Shown here piece after piece: positions 17,381 to 25,865 of a stretch of 35,769 nt of DNA. The stretch's first letter is position 1. Every line of letters starts with the position of its first letter. Made by a program: the position numbers and the translations under genes. The notes under the pieces are model-generated. The model saw only the letters and a program-made list of their open reading frames with translations, was not told the DNA's origin and did not search any database. Source of the stretch: a bacterium TMED161 (GTDB lineage Bacteria > Fidelibacterota > Marinisomatia > SCGC-AAA003-L08 > D37C17); assembly GCA_002171125.1 (NCBI GenBank), contig NHHK01000023.1, positions 3,027 through 38,795 of the forward strand. The letters run 5' to 3'.

Positions 17381-17986
17381 TTAGTTTATAGAGTCAAATA
17401 TCAGAGAAATATTTCCACTCTGATTTGTTTCATTGTAGTAATCGTATACCCAAAACTTATAATATTTTTCACCATTTCTCGTTCTTACAATGAACTTATT
17501 GTTTGAAATATTCATAGTGTAGTTATTTAAAGTATCAATTACAGCCCATGTTTCTAATACAGGATTAGTTGATCCTTCTGAGAAAGTATGTGTAGTAAGA
17601 TTATAAAAAGTTTCAACAAGGGTATCCTGTTTAAAAATATAACTACTAACATTTTCATTAAAATTATTAAAATTTGTCGCATTCCATGTTAACGAAGAAT
17701 CAATGTATGCGCCAGCATTCCCAATTCCTGAAGGACCACTATTTGTTTTAATATGATTCCTTTGGAATGCGATATCCCAAGATAGATTATCACTAGGGTC
17801 TCCAATAAAAAATATTATTTCTTGGAGTGTGCTATCTGTAAAACGAAAATATTTCCAATTTGAATAACTTGTAGCATTGATTTGTTCTTCATTTCCAATA
17901 GGAGTTGTATTAGAATTAATAATATTTTCATCAGTACTACATGACATTGCAATGAAAAAAAGTAATATACTTAGAGTTCTATTCAT
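17381..17986 (-). CDS. HmuY-like heme-binding lipoprotein
   Basis: A 201-residue lipoprotein (MNRTLSILLFFIAMSC, lipidated Cys16). The HmuY-family core is recognisable: a WKYFRF strand, then DNLSWDIAFQRNHIKTNSGPSG followed by NAGAY, and a C-terminal IVRTRNGEKYYKFWVYDYY strand pair. HmuY proteins are surface hemophores that hand heme to a TonB-dependent receptor. That fits the partner gene directly upstream, whose last eight bases overlap this start. The protein has only two histidines, H78 in the core motif and H133. They could be axial heme ligands, as in Porphyromonas gingivalis HmuY, but known relatives also use Met pairs and I cannot align them here. In P. gingivalis hmuY precedes hmuR; the order is reversed here. 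It should share the Fur-type control of the receptor. Confidence 0.8.
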   Translation of the reverse strand: MNRTLSILLFFIAMSCSTDENIINSNTTPIGNEEQINATSYSNWKYFRFTDSTLQEIIFFIGDPSDNLSWDIAFQRNHIKTNSGPSGIGNAGAYIDSSLTWNATNFNNFNENVSSYIFKQDTLVETFYNLTTHTFSEGSTNPVLETWAVIDTLNNYTMNISNNKFIVRTRNGEKYYKFWVYDYYNETNQSGNISLIFDSIN

Positions 17987-20231
17987 TTTTATTTTTGTAT
18001 AAACTAAAATTTAGACTAATGTAAAATCTTCTTCCAGGGTCATAGCTTGCTAAAAAATCAGGGGCTGAAGGATTTTCATCAATATAGTCAAAAAGATTTT
18101 TCACTCCAAATTTAATATAATTTTTAGAATTAAAACTTTTAAAATAGGATAGATTTACAATATAGTATTGGGGTAGTATTATTTCTGTTCGCTGGTTGTT
18201 TGCATCTTCAAGGCTCACATCAATGGTTTTATTGCTATTGTATTTAGTTGAAAAAATTATTCTTGATAACTCATTTATTTTATATTTGAATTCTAGATTT
18301 ACGGAATGCTTACTTATTCCATCTTGAATGTCATCATACTCACTATTTGAGTCTGTGTAAGAGTAAGTTGATCTAAACTCTGTTTTATCTGTTGGGAAAA
18401 ATAAAATATTTAAATGTAAGCCATATAGATTTACATTTTTATAATTATGATATCGATATACTATAGTCGGATCTGAATCACTAAACTCTTCGAATCTATT
18501 TGCAATCATGTTAGTGACATTATTGAAATAGAATTCTAAAGAGTTGCTTCTTCTTTTTAAGGATTCTATTGAAAAGCTATAATATGAAGAGGTAGATGGC
18601 TTAAGTTGATCATTACCGATTATCGGAAATCCTGCATGATCACCAAAACTATAATAAAGTTCTTTTAAAGAGGGCGATCTATAGCTTTTACTGTAGTTAA
18701 GTCTGTAAATATAATTTCTTATGGAGTTTTTTAATGAAAAAGAAGGTGAGAGTTTAAAATTATCTTTTGAATTATGATTTATTCTGATACCAAAATCAAT
18801 TTCAGGAAAATTTCTAGATTTATAGTTATCTAAAATAAAAAAAGATATATCTTTACTAGATTTACTTTTATCTACATCAAAAATAGATCTTATTTGCAAT
18901 GAATCATTATTTGAATAAATATTATAACTAGAATAAGATTGGTTTAAATACTCAATTCCTGTAAGGATAGAATGATTATTATAAACCGAATTATATATTA
19001 CTGAAGTATTATTAGTTTTTGGTTTACTCCATAGTATTGTTTTTCCATTAAATTCTGGATTTACATTTGTCTGTGAAGGCTGTGAAGAATAATAATAAGG
19101 GAAGTAAAATGATTTTCTGTGATTTTCAATCTGATGCGATAGTGAGACTGATGATTTAGAATTAATTATTTTAGAATATTCTAGGGATAAAACTTCTTGA
19201 TGGAATTTTGGTAATTCAGAATGAAGATAAGTATTTGTTTGCCATGCTTCATACTTTTTTATGTGCTTTCGATATTTTTTATAGTAGAGTTTAAAAAATG
19301 ATGATTCGTTAAAAGTGTATTTTATATTATTTTCTAAATTTAAAGATTGAAACTTTTCCTGTGTTTTAGTGATAGGTAATTGGTTTTCATATTGAGAAGA
19401 GTCACTTTCTGTAAGATCATATCCTTTTGAACTTTTATAAACCAAGTTTAAAGAATAGGTTAATGATTTTTTATTAAATCCTGTATTTATTGCGTTTGAA
19501 ACTTGTTTTGGAGAATCATAGAATGAATTATAGCTTAACCACATAGGACTATTTGTATTTTTAGTAATTATATTAACGACTCCTCCCATAGCTCCTGAGC
19601 CATATACTGTTGATAATCCACCTCTAACAATTTCAATTCTATCAATATTATTTACATTAAAGCTTGAGAAGTCTATATTGCCTGCGAACTCTGATGTAAT
19701 TTTTCTGCCATCAACTAAAAACATTATATATTTACTATTTAATCCCTGAATTTTAATATTTTGCATTCCATGATTATCATTAACTGCTTGTATATTTGGC
19801 ATAGCAAACTCAATTAGCTCTTCAACATTTGAATAGGTTGTTTCTTTGATTTCGTTTTCATTTATTATATGAATGAGAATAGGCGAATCTTTAATTTTAG
19901 TTTCTTTACGCCTTGATGTTATAACTATTTCATCATTGGTTAAAATTTTTTGCTCTAAAACTATAATCTTTAAATCTTTAGTTCTTGAATCTAGGTTTAT
20001 AGTTTTATTTTTATAAGAAATATGTTTGAAAGTAATATCTTGTGGCCCAACAGTATCCACAGAAATCATGAAATATCCTTCTTTATTTGTCCTTGTAAAG
20101 TTTCCGTCTTTAGATTCTATTGTTACGTTAGCAATTGGATCATTTTTATTGTCAAGGACGGTACCGCTTATAATAATAAATTCATTAGCGTAAAAAAGAT
20201 TAAAGATTAATATAATAAAAAAAATATGCAT
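17979..20231 (-). CDS. TonB-dependent outer-membrane heme receptor (HmuR-like)
   Basis: A 750-residue receptor. The short signal peptide MHIFFIILIFNLFYA lacks the usual basic residues. Residues ~20-95 are a carboxypeptidase-regulatory-like domain (ISGTVLDNKNDPIANVTI). The plug follows (IQGLNSKYIMFLVDGR, IDRIEIVRGGLSTVYGSGAMGGVVNIITK), then a 22-strand-type barrel ending in an aromatic strand. In the barrel, Y517-R-S-P520, His532 and N540-D-Q-L543 reproduce the YRAP/FRAP box, conserved His and NPDL box known from bacterial heme receptors, which supports heme as the cargo. The ATG is preceded in frame by a stop codon (TAA), so no longer N-terminus is possible. The HmuY-like gene overlaps its 3' end by eight bases. 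A Fur-type palindrome lies seven bases before the start codon. Confidence 0.9.
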   Translation of the reverse strand: MHIFFIILIFNLFYANEFIIISGTVLDNKNDPIANVTIESKDGNFTRTNKEGYFMISVDTVGPQDITFKHISYKNKTINLDSRTKDLKIIVLEQKILTNDEIVITSRRKETKIKDSPILIHIINENEIKETTYSNVEELIEFAMPNIQAVNDNHGMQNIKIQGLNSKYIMFLVDGRKITSEFAGNIDFSSFNVNNIDRIEIVRGGLSTVYGSGAMGGVVNIITKNTNSPMWLSYNSFYDSPKQVSNAINTGFNKKSLTYSLNLVYKSSKGYDLTESDSSQYENQLPITKTQEKFQSLNLENNIKYTFNESSFFKLYYKKYRKHIKKYEAWQTNTYLHSELPKFHQEVLSLEYSKIINSKSSVSLSHQIENHRKSFYFPYYYSSQPSQTNVNPEFNGKTILWSKPKTNNTSVIYNSVYNNHSILTGIEYLNQSYSSYNIYSNNDSLQIRSIFDVDKSKSSKDISFFILDNYKSRNFPEIDFGIRINHNSKDNFKLSPSFSLKNSIRNYIYRLNYSKSYRSPSLKELYYSFGDHAGFPIIGNDQLKPSTSSYYSFSIESLKRRSNSLEFYFNNVTNMIANRFEEFSDSDPTIVYRYHNYKNVNLYGLHLNILFFPTDKTEFRSTYSYTDSNSEYDDIQDGISKHSVNLEFKYKINELSRIIFSTKYNSNKTIDVSLEDANNQRTEIILPQYYIVNLSYFKSFNSKNYIKFGVKNLFDYIDENPSAPDFLASYDPGRRFYISLNFSLYKNKNE

Positions 20232-20238
20232 TTATAAA

Positions 20239-20253
20239 TGAGAATCATTCTCA
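20239..20253. promoter_or_regulatory. Fur-type iron box (perfect 7-1-7 palindrome)
   Basis: TGAGAATCATTCTCA is a perfect 7-1-7 inverted repeat and differs from the classic TGATAATnATTATCA Fur box only by a symmetrical T-to-G/A-to-C change. It lies seven bases upstream of the receptor ATG and just downstream of a TATACT -10 candidate, so bound repressor would cover the transcript start. It predicts iron-repressed expression of the heme receptor/HmuY pair. Confidence 0.85.
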
Positions 20254-20256
20254 AAA

Positions 20257-20262
20257 AGTATA
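20257..20262 (-). promoter_or_regulatory. Candidate -10 element for the heme receptor operon
   Basis: Read on the minus strand this is TATACT, five of six matches to TATAAT. It would start transcription about seven bases on, inside the Fur-type palindrome, giving a leader of roughly 15-20 bases. The matching -35 is weak (TTTCAA 17 bases upstream). Confidence 0.45.
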
Positions 20263-20312
20263 TCAAAATTTAGATATCATTGAAAAACTATCAAAGGTAT
20301 AATGAATATTTA

Positions 20313-20346
20313 CTTGTAAATAATATAGTCTTGTAAATAATGTAGT
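20313..20346. repeat. Tandem 17-base direct repeat (2 copies, one mismatch)
   Basis: CTTGTAAATAATATAGT (20313-20329) is followed directly by CTTGTAAATAATGTAGT (20330-20346). The pair sits between the queE stop codon and the heme-receptor promoter, about 50 bases upstream of the -10 candidate. It may be a slippage duplication or a paired binding site for an activator. Confidence 0.7.
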
Positions 20347-20350
20347 TAGT

Positions 20351-21004
20351 TTAGACTGCACGCATCTCAGGATCCCAAATGTATTTATGCATTTGTAGTT
20401 GCAACCTAACATTTAAGTTGTCTTCAAGAATCCAATTTGCAAGTTGATCAAGTTTTAATTTATCAAAAACAGGTGAGAATAGAATGGTCCATTTTGAATC
20501 TAAATTGTATTGATTGATTTTATTTAATGTCCACTTATAGTCGGCTCTATCACCAATCACAAATTTAATTTCATCATGAGGTGAAAGCTCATCAATAATT
20601 GACCATAAATTTTTATCTTTCATATTACTTGATGGACATTTGAAATCAACAATTTTTTTAACTTTTTTAGGGACATCTTTCAGTGAAATAGCCCCGCATG
20701 TCTCAAGCATAACTTCAAAATCATTGTTTAAAAATTCCTTCATTAGAGGAATTACATTTTTTTGAAGCATTGGTTCACCACCAGTAATTTCAACTAAATT
20801 TGTATTCATAGATTTAACTTCTTCAATTATATCAATTATTTTCATGTCGTTGCCTTCATGGAAAGAATACTCTGTATCACAATAGCTACATCGAAGATTA
20901 CAGTACGTGAGTCGTACAAAAGCACATGGCATACCCATCGCAGTTGACTCTCCTTGGATGCTTTTGAAGATTTCATTTATTCTTAATATTTTATCGTTGT
21001 TCAT
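20351..21004 (-). CDS. queE: QueE, 7-carboxy-7-deazaguanine synthase
   Basis: A 217-residue radical SAM enzyme that converts 6-carboxytetrahydropterin to 7-carboxy-7-deazaguanine, the ring-forming step of queuosine/7-deazaguanine synthesis. The N-terminus INEIFKSIQGES is diagnostic of QueE. The cluster motif is C35-x3-C39-x2-C42 (CNLRCSYC), followed by ITGGEPMLQ at ~73-80 for SAM binding, LETCG, and a C-terminal LQMHKYIWDP. The length is normal. No other queuosine genes (queC, queD, queF, tgt) are in the window. It is divergent from the serine operon, and its stop lies 120 bases upstream of the heme-receptor start on the same strand. The receptor has its own iron-box promoter, so the two are probably regulated separately. 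Confidence 0.93.
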   Translation of the reverse strand: MNNDKILRINEIFKSIQGESTAMGMPCAFVRLTYCNLRCSYCDTEYSFHEGNDMKIIDIIEEVKSMNTNLVEITGGEPMLQKNVIPLMKEFLNNDFEVMLETCGAISLKDVPKKVKKIVDFKCPSSNMKDKNLWSIIDELSPHDEIKFVIGDRADYKWTLNKINQYNLDSKWTILFSPVFDKLKLDQLANWILEDNLNVRLQLQMHKYIWDPEMRAV

Positions 21005-21021
21005 TTAAAGAAATTTAATAT

Positions 21022-21027
21022 TTGACA
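21022..21027 (+). promoter_or_regulatory. Possible -35 (TTGACA) for the serine/purine/mre run
   Basis: A perfect TTGACA lies 60 bases upstream of the aminotransferase ATG in the 83-base gap divergent from queE. The -10 at the proper distance is poor (TAATTT at 21044-21049), so it is only a candidate. The rest of this gap shows no further motif. Confidence 0.25.
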
Positions 21028-21087
21028 TAGATAATTTAATACTTAATTTATTACTCTTCATATGTGTGCAAATAATAAAATTTTATA

Positions 21088-22164
21088 ATGAATTCTTTTC
21101 CAAAGCTATTCATTCCTGGTCCTACTCATGTACCCAAAAGTGTCATGGAGGCTCTTGCTACGCCTCAAATTGGACATAGAACTGAAGAAATATCTAATTT
21201 AATTAAATATATCATTAAAGGTATTCAAAAGGTGCTATATACTGAAAATAACATTTACTTAATATCACATGCAGCAACTGGTTTATGGGAAATGGGTTTG
21301 CGTAATAGCGTTGATAAAGGAGTGCTACATTGTGATAATGGTGCGTTTAGCTCTAAATGGGTAAAAGTTTCTCAAGCTTGTGGATACAAAAATAAAATTA
21401 TAGAATACGAATGGGGCAATGGTGTAAAAGTAGATGATATCGATAGACAGCTTTCAACTGGTGAATATAATGTACTGGCTATGGTTCACAATGAAACCTC
21501 AACAGGAACAATGAGTGATTTAGAAGATATCTCTAATTTATTATCATCTAAGTATCCAGATGTGATTTGGCTCGTTGATGCAGTAAGTTCTATGGCTGGT
21601 ATTAAGGTGGAGGTAGATAAGCTTGGAATAGATTTCATGTTATCCTCAACTCAAAAAGCATGGGGGCTGCCTGCAGGATTTTCAATATGCTCTGTATCTG
21701 AAAAAATTTCAAAAAAGTCTGAATCGATTAAAAATAAAGGATATTTTTTAGATTTAAAGGTCTATGAAAAATATTATAATAAATTTCAAACTCCTTCAAC
21801 TCCATCAATACCTCATCTATTTGGATTGAAGCATATTTTAGATTTAATTGAAGACGAAGGTCTTGATCAAAGATGGAAAAGACATATTGAAATGAAAGAT
21901 TATACCATGTCATGGGCAAAAGAAAAAGGTCAAACATTTTTTGCTGAAGAAGGATGTAGGTCTAATACAATAACATGTATAAAAAATATTCAGAATTGGG
22001 ATATTGATAAAATATATAACAAGTTACTAGAAAAAGGCTTTCGGATGGATAGAGGCTATGGGAAACTTAGAGGAAAAGCATTTAGAATAGCTCATATGGG
22101 AAATATTTTTATGGAAGATTTGCAAGAATACTTGCATGAATTTGAAAAGGCAATGAATGCATAA
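21088..22164 (+). CDS. Class V aminotransferase, probable phosphoserine (or serine-pyruvate/alanine-glyoxylate type) aminotransferase
   Basis: A 358-residue PLP enzyme of aminotransferase class V. It opens with FIPGPTHVPKSVMEAL and GHRTEEI, typical of the alanine-glyoxylate/serine-pyruvate group. Further signs are WLVDAVSSMAG (the PLP-ring Asp) and SSTQKAWGLPAG, where Lys190 should form the Schiff base. The C-terminus keeps the substrate-carboxylate Arg in GKAFRIAHMG. The neighbouring serA overlaps its stop by eight bases (ATGCATAA). I therefore infer that it fills the SerC role, making phosphoserine from 3-phosphohydroxypyruvate, as class V enzymes of this kind do in lineages without classical SerC. 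A photorespiratory-type serine or alanine-glyoxylate role cannot be excluded from sequence alone. It appears to be the first gene of the long rightward run. Confidence 0.85.
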   Translation: MNSFPKLFIPGPTHVPKSVMEALATPQIGHRTEEISNLIKYIIKGIQKVLYTENNIYLISHAATGLWEMGLRNSVDKGVLHCDNGAFSSKWVKVSQACGYKNKIIEYEWGNGVKVDDIDRQLSTGEYNVLAMVHNETSTGTMSDLEDISNLLSSKYPDVIWLVDAVSSMAGIKVEVDKLGIDFMLSSTQKAWGLPAGFSICSVSEKISKKSESIKNKGYFLDLKVYEKYYNKFQTPSTPSIPHLFGLKHILDLIEDEGLDQRWKRHIEMKDYTMSWAKEKGQTFFAEEGCRSNTITCIKNIQNWDIDKIYNKLLEKGFRMDRGYGKLRGKAFRIAHMGNIFMEDLQEYLHEFEKAMNA

Positions 22165-23734
22165 AATTTTAATTACAGATCCCATTTCAGATAATGGATT
22201 AAAAATACTTGAAGATGAAAATCTTGAGATAATATATAGACCCTCTATATCAAATGATGAATTAGAAGCATTGTTACCAACTATTAATGGATGGATTATA
22301 AGAAGTGGAACAAATATTTCAAAGAAACATATTGAGGAAGCAAAATCATTATCAATTATAGGAAGAGCTGGTGTTGGAGTAGATAATATTGATATTAATG
22401 CGGCTACATCATCAGGAGTGGTCGTTATGAATCTTCCTGATGGCAATACAATATCTGCAGCTGAGCATACAATGTCTTTACTATCAGCACTTTCAAGAAA
22501 TGTTCATGAAGGTCACCTCGGATTAATGAAAGGAGAGTGGAATAGACATCAGTTAGTTGGCAATGAGTTAAAAGATAAAACTATTGGTATTGTTGGATTA
22601 GGTAAAATAGGCAGAGAAGTTATGAAGCGTGCATTGTCATATGATATGAATGTAATAGGTCATGATCCCTTTGTTAATCAAGAAATGTTTGATCCAGATA
22701 CAATCAAAATTGTTGATATCGATTATCTTACCACTGAAAGTGATTTTATTACTGTACATGTACCTCTTATAGATGCGACAAGGGATTTATTTGATATAAA
22801 TCGCTTGAAAATGATGAAGCCATCATCTAGAATTATTAATGTTGCTAGAGGTGGCATAATCAATGAAAAAGATTTAAGTGTAGCTTTGAATGAGGGTATA
22901 ATTGCTGGAGCCGCGATAGATGTTTTTGTTAAAGAGCCGATAGACAATGATCATCCGTTTTTATCAACCAAAAATTTATTAATTACTCCTCATCTCGGTG
23001 CATCTACAGTTGAGGCGAAAGAAGGAGTTTCAAAAGGTATATGTGAACAAGTTAAAGATTATTTGCTAAATCAAAAGATGTCAAATGTACTTAATATTCC
23101 AATTGCTGACATGTCTATATTAAGGCAAATTGAACCTTATTTAGATATGAGTGAAAAGTTAGGTGTAATTTTATCTCAGTTAATATTTAAATCAGTAAGT
23201 TCAGTAAAAATAGAATGTTATGGATCAATTGATGAGGTAAAGCCTATTACAATTTCATTTTTAAAGGGGCTTTTTAATAAAGTCACGGATAATAGAATTA
23301 ATTTTATCAATGCTATTTCTGTAGCAGAAGAAAGAGGGATATCGATATCTCATTCTTACTCATCTGAGAAAATTAGCTATTCAAATCTAATTATGGCAAC
23401 AGTCACAACTCCTACTGGTAAGTATTCTATAGGAGGTAGTGTTTTTGCTGAAAATCACCCTCGTATAGTAAATATAATGGGATATAAAATTGATGTATTT
23501 CCTGAAGGTGTAATGTTATTTATTATGAATGAAGATATTCCTGGAGTTATTGGAAAAGTTGGAACCTTTTTAGGAAATAATAATATCAACATTGCTAGTT
23601 ATATTTTGAGCAGAGAGATAAAAAATAAATCCGCATATTCAATAATAAAGGTTGATGAAAAATTAGATAAAGCTAAAATTAATGAACTTAAATCCTTAAC
23701 TGAGATACAGACAGTTAGTCAATTAGAATTATAA
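22157..23734 (+). CDS. serA: D-3-phosphoglycerate dehydrogenase
   Basis: A 525-residue NAD-dependent enzyme that oxidises 3-phosphoglycerate in the first step of serine synthesis. The nucleotide-binding motif is GIVGLGKIGREV. The catalytic triad is complete: Arg231 in NVARGGIINE, Glu260 in DVFVKEPID and His279 in TPHLGAST. After the catalytic core comes an allosteric-substrate-binding-type domain (~320-450), then a C-terminal ACT domain (GVMLFIMNEDIPGVIGKVGTFLGNNNINIASY). It therefore has the long form, with potential serine feedback. The start overlaps the aminotransferase gene by eight bases, and its stop overlaps the purN start (TAATG), so translation of the three genes is likely coupled. 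Confidence 0.96.
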   Translation: MHKILITDPISDNGLKILEDENLEIIYRPSISNDELEALLPTINGWIIRSGTNISKKHIEEAKSLSIIGRAGVGVDNIDINAATSSGVVVMNLPDGNTISAAEHTMSLLSALSRNVHEGHLGLMKGEWNRHQLVGNELKDKTIGIVGLGKIGREVMKRALSYDMNVIGHDPFVNQEMFDPDTIKIVDIDYLTTESDFITVHVPLIDATRDLFDINRLKMMKPSSRIINVARGGIINEKDLSVALNEGIIAGAAIDVFVKEPIDNDHPFLSTKNLLITPHLGASTVEAKEGVSKGICEQVKDYLLNQKMSNVLNIPIADMSILRQIEPYLDMSEKLGVILSQLIFKSVSSVKIECYGSIDEVKPITISFLKGLFNKVTDNRINFINAISVAEERGISISHSYSSEKISYSNLIMATVTTPTGKYSIGGSVFAENHPRIVNIMGYKIDVFPEGVMLFIMNEDIPGVIGKVGTFLGNNNINIASYILSREIKNKSAYSIIKVDEKLDKAKINELKSLTEIQTVSQLEL

Positions 23735-24330
23735 TGAAGAGATTAGTTGTTTTTGCATCAGGGAGTGGTTCAAATTTTAAAGCTATATATAATAACATTA
23801 AAGAGCAAAAAATAGAGAATGCAAAGATTGAACTTTTAGTATCAAATAATTCTAATTCAGATTCAGTATCATTTGCAAAAAAAAATTCAATTAACACTTT
23901 TATAGTTAATAAAAAAACACATCCTAATAGATTAGCATATATAAAAAGTTTAAATGATCGGTTACTCTCATGTAAACCAGATTTAATTATTTTAGCAGGA
24001 TATATGAAACTAATTCCAAAAGAAGTTGTTGAAGTATTTAATAATAAAATTATAAATATTCACCCAGGAAAACTCCCAGAGTTTGGAGGTAAGGGCTTTT
24101 ATGGAATGAATGTTCATAATGCTGTAATAAGCAGCAAAGTCAAATCAACAGCTGTAACGATTCATTATGTTAATGAAGAATATGATAAAGGTCTAACTAT
24201 ACATGAAGAACCTATTGAGGTATATAAAGATGATACTGCAGAATCTTTATCAAAAAGAGTTTTAAGCTATGAACATAAATTGTACTCAAGAATAATAAAT
24301 CAATTAATAAATAAGGATGAAAATGAATAA
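23734..24330 (+). CDS. purN: Phosphoribosylglycinamide formyltransferase (GART)
   Basis: A 198-residue formyl-tetrahydrofolate-dependent enzyme that makes formylglycinamide ribonucleotide in purine synthesis. The N-terminal phosphate loop FASGSGSNFKAI is intact. Catalytic residues Asn108 and His110 (NIHPGKLP) and Asp151 (YDKG) are all present. The length is slightly below the E. coli enzyme (212). Its ATG overlaps the serA stop by one base, and its own stop lies inside the start of purH. Serine supplies one-carbon units for this step, so the pairing with serA is metabolically sensible. Confidence 0.95.
   Translation: MKRLVVFASGSGSNFKAIYNNIKEQKIENAKIELLVSNNSNSDSVSFAKKNSINTFIVNKKTHPNRLAYIKSLNDRLLSCKPDLIILAGYMKLIPKEVVEVFNNKIINIHPGKLPEFGGKGFYGMNVHNAVISSKVKSTAVTIHYVNEEYDKGLTIHEEPIEVYKDDTAESLSKRVLSYEHKLYSRIINQLINKDENE
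24313..24317 (+). promoter_or_regulatory. Shine-Dalgarno AAGGA deciding the purH start
   Basis: AAGGA lies five bases before the ATG at 24323, whereas an in-frame ATG at 24317 would overlap it. This favours 24323 and gives an ATGAATAA junction of the same kind as the ATGCATAA junction at serA. Confidence 0.6.
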
Positions 24331-25855
24331 AAAAGCATTAATAAGTGTGTGGGATAAAACTGGAATTGTAGAATTTTCAAAATCTTTAATTGAAAGAGGT
24401 TTTGAAATACTATCTACTGGAGGTACAAAAAGTTTACTTGAGAAAAATGATATTCCAGTAACATCTGTTTCAGATTTAACTGGTTTTGGATCTATAATGG
24501 ATGGTAGAGTTAAAACACTTCATCCAAAGGTTTTTGGTGGAATCTTGGCAGATAGAAAAAATGATTCTCATATGTCCGATCTATCAGAAATGGATGCGTT
24601 TGCAATTGACTTAGTTGTTGTTAATCTATATCCATTTGTAGAACAGGCAATTGAAAAAAAATTACCAATAAATAAAGCAATTGAATTTATCGATATAGGT
24701 GGTCCTTCTATGTTAAGAGCTGCAGCAAAAAATCATGATAGTGTTATTCCATTGTATGATTCTAGTGATTATGAAGATTTTATAAGTAAATTTGATGATT
24801 CAAGTGGCCAGATATCAATTGATCATAGACTAGAGTATGCGGCTAAAATATTTAAAATTACAACTCAATATGATATGCAAATCTCTAATTATTTAATGTC
24901 ATATACAAATGAAGAGCTTCCTGATAAAATAACAATTAATGCCATTAAAAAAGATGAGCTAAGATATGGAGAAAATCCTCATCAGAAAGCTGCTTTTTAT
25001 ACGTCAAAAGATAATAACAATTCTTGGATTCAACTTCAGGGAAAGCAACTTTCATATAATAATTATACAGATATTGAATCCGCTATTTCTATTGTTAATG
25101 AGTTTGATCAAATATCTTGTAGTATTATAAAACATGCAAACCCATGTGGTTTTGCTATTGGAGGCAATACTATTGAGGCTTTTAAACGCGCGGTTAGCTC
25201 TGACCCAGTAAGTTATTTTGGAGGTATTGTAGGTTTTAATTCAACGGTTGACCAAGAGCTTGCAGCGATATTAGTTAAGCCATTTTTAGAATGTATTGTT
25301 GCACCAGATTTTGATGATCAAAGTTTAGAAGTCTTTAAATCAAAAAAGAATTTGAGATTAATAAAAACTTCAAAAGGATTTAAACTTTCAAATAAAATGA
25401 TTAAAAATGCATTAGGGGGCTATTTATTGCAAGATAGAGATCAACTATCATTTGATATTAACAATTGTGATGTCGTTACAAAATTGAAACCTGCATCAAA
25501 TGAAATCAATGCATTAGAGTTAGGTTGGAAATTAGTTAAATATGTAAAGTCAAATGCTATAGTTTTTGCAAATGATAATCAAGTTCTTGCTGCAGGAGCA
25601 GGACAAATGTCGAGGGTAGATTCTGTCAAAAATGCTATTAGGAAAATCTCAGAAACTGGTTTAAGTTTAGAAGGAGCAATTATGGCTTCAGATGCTTTTT
25701 TCCCTTTCCCGGATTGTATTGAGATTGCTGCTAAAGCAGGCATAAAATCAATAATTCAACCTGGTGGTTCAATAAAAGATTCTGATGCTATAGATGTCGC
25801 GGATGATTTAGGATTATCAATGTTGTTTACTAAAGCTAGACACTTCTATCATTAA
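24323..25855 (+). CDS. purH: Bifunctional AICAR transformylase / IMP cyclohydrolase
   Basis: A 510-residue enzyme that carries out the last two steps of IMP synthesis. The N-terminal IMP cyclohydrolase domain (1-~200) shows KKALISVWDKTGIVEF, STGGT, and GRVKTLHPKVFGGILADR. The AICAR transformylase part follows with RYGENPHQKAAFY, the catalytic Lys-His in IKHANPCGFAIG, ANDNQVLAAGAGQMSR, and the terminal SMLFTKARHFYH. An in-frame ATG two codons upstream (24317) overlaps the ribosome site, so I start at 24323. It overlaps purN by eight bases. mreB starts ten bases after its stop, behind a Shine-Dalgarno (AAGGTG) that begins in the purH stop codon, suggesting that transcription continues into the elongasome genes. 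Confidence 0.96.
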   Translation: MNKKALISVWDKTGIVEFSKSLIERGFEILSTGGTKSLLEKNDIPVTSVSDLTGFGSIMDGRVKTLHPKVFGGILADRKNDSHMSDLSEMDAFAIDLVVVNLYPFVEQAIEKKLPINKAIEFIDIGGPSMLRAAAKNHDSVIPLYDSSDYEDFISKFDDSSGQISIDHRLEYAAKIFKITTQYDMQISNYLMSYTNEELPDKITINAIKKDELRYGENPHQKAAFYTSKDNNNSWIQLQGKQLSYNNYTDIESAISIVNEFDQISCSIIKHANPCGFAIGGNTIEAFKRAVSSDPVSYFGGIVGFNSTVDQELAAILVKPFLECIVAPDFDDQSLEVFKSKKNLRLIKTSKGFKLSNKMIKNALGGYLLQDRDQLSFDINNCDVVTKLKPASNEINALELGWKLVKYVKSNAIVFANDNQVLAAGAGQMSRVDSVKNAIRKISETGLSLEGAIMASDAFFPFPDCIEIAAKAGIKSIIQPGGSIKDSDAIDVADDLGLSMLFTKARHFYH

Positions 25856-25865
25856 GGTGTAAATT

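Noticed and set aside
17352-17400. A terminator between the convergent carboxypeptidase and HmuY-like genes
   Set aside because: Only six bases separate the stop codons and I find no convincing hairpin with a T-tract.
21005-21087. A preQ1 riboswitch upstream of queE
   Set aside because: I looked on the minus strand for the compact C-rich hairpin and A-rich tail of preQ1 elements and found only AT-rich sequence.
22027-22446. Antisense 139-residue open frame across the aminotransferase/serA junction
   Set aside because: It covers two confidently identified enzymes on the other strand and shows no recognisable feature.
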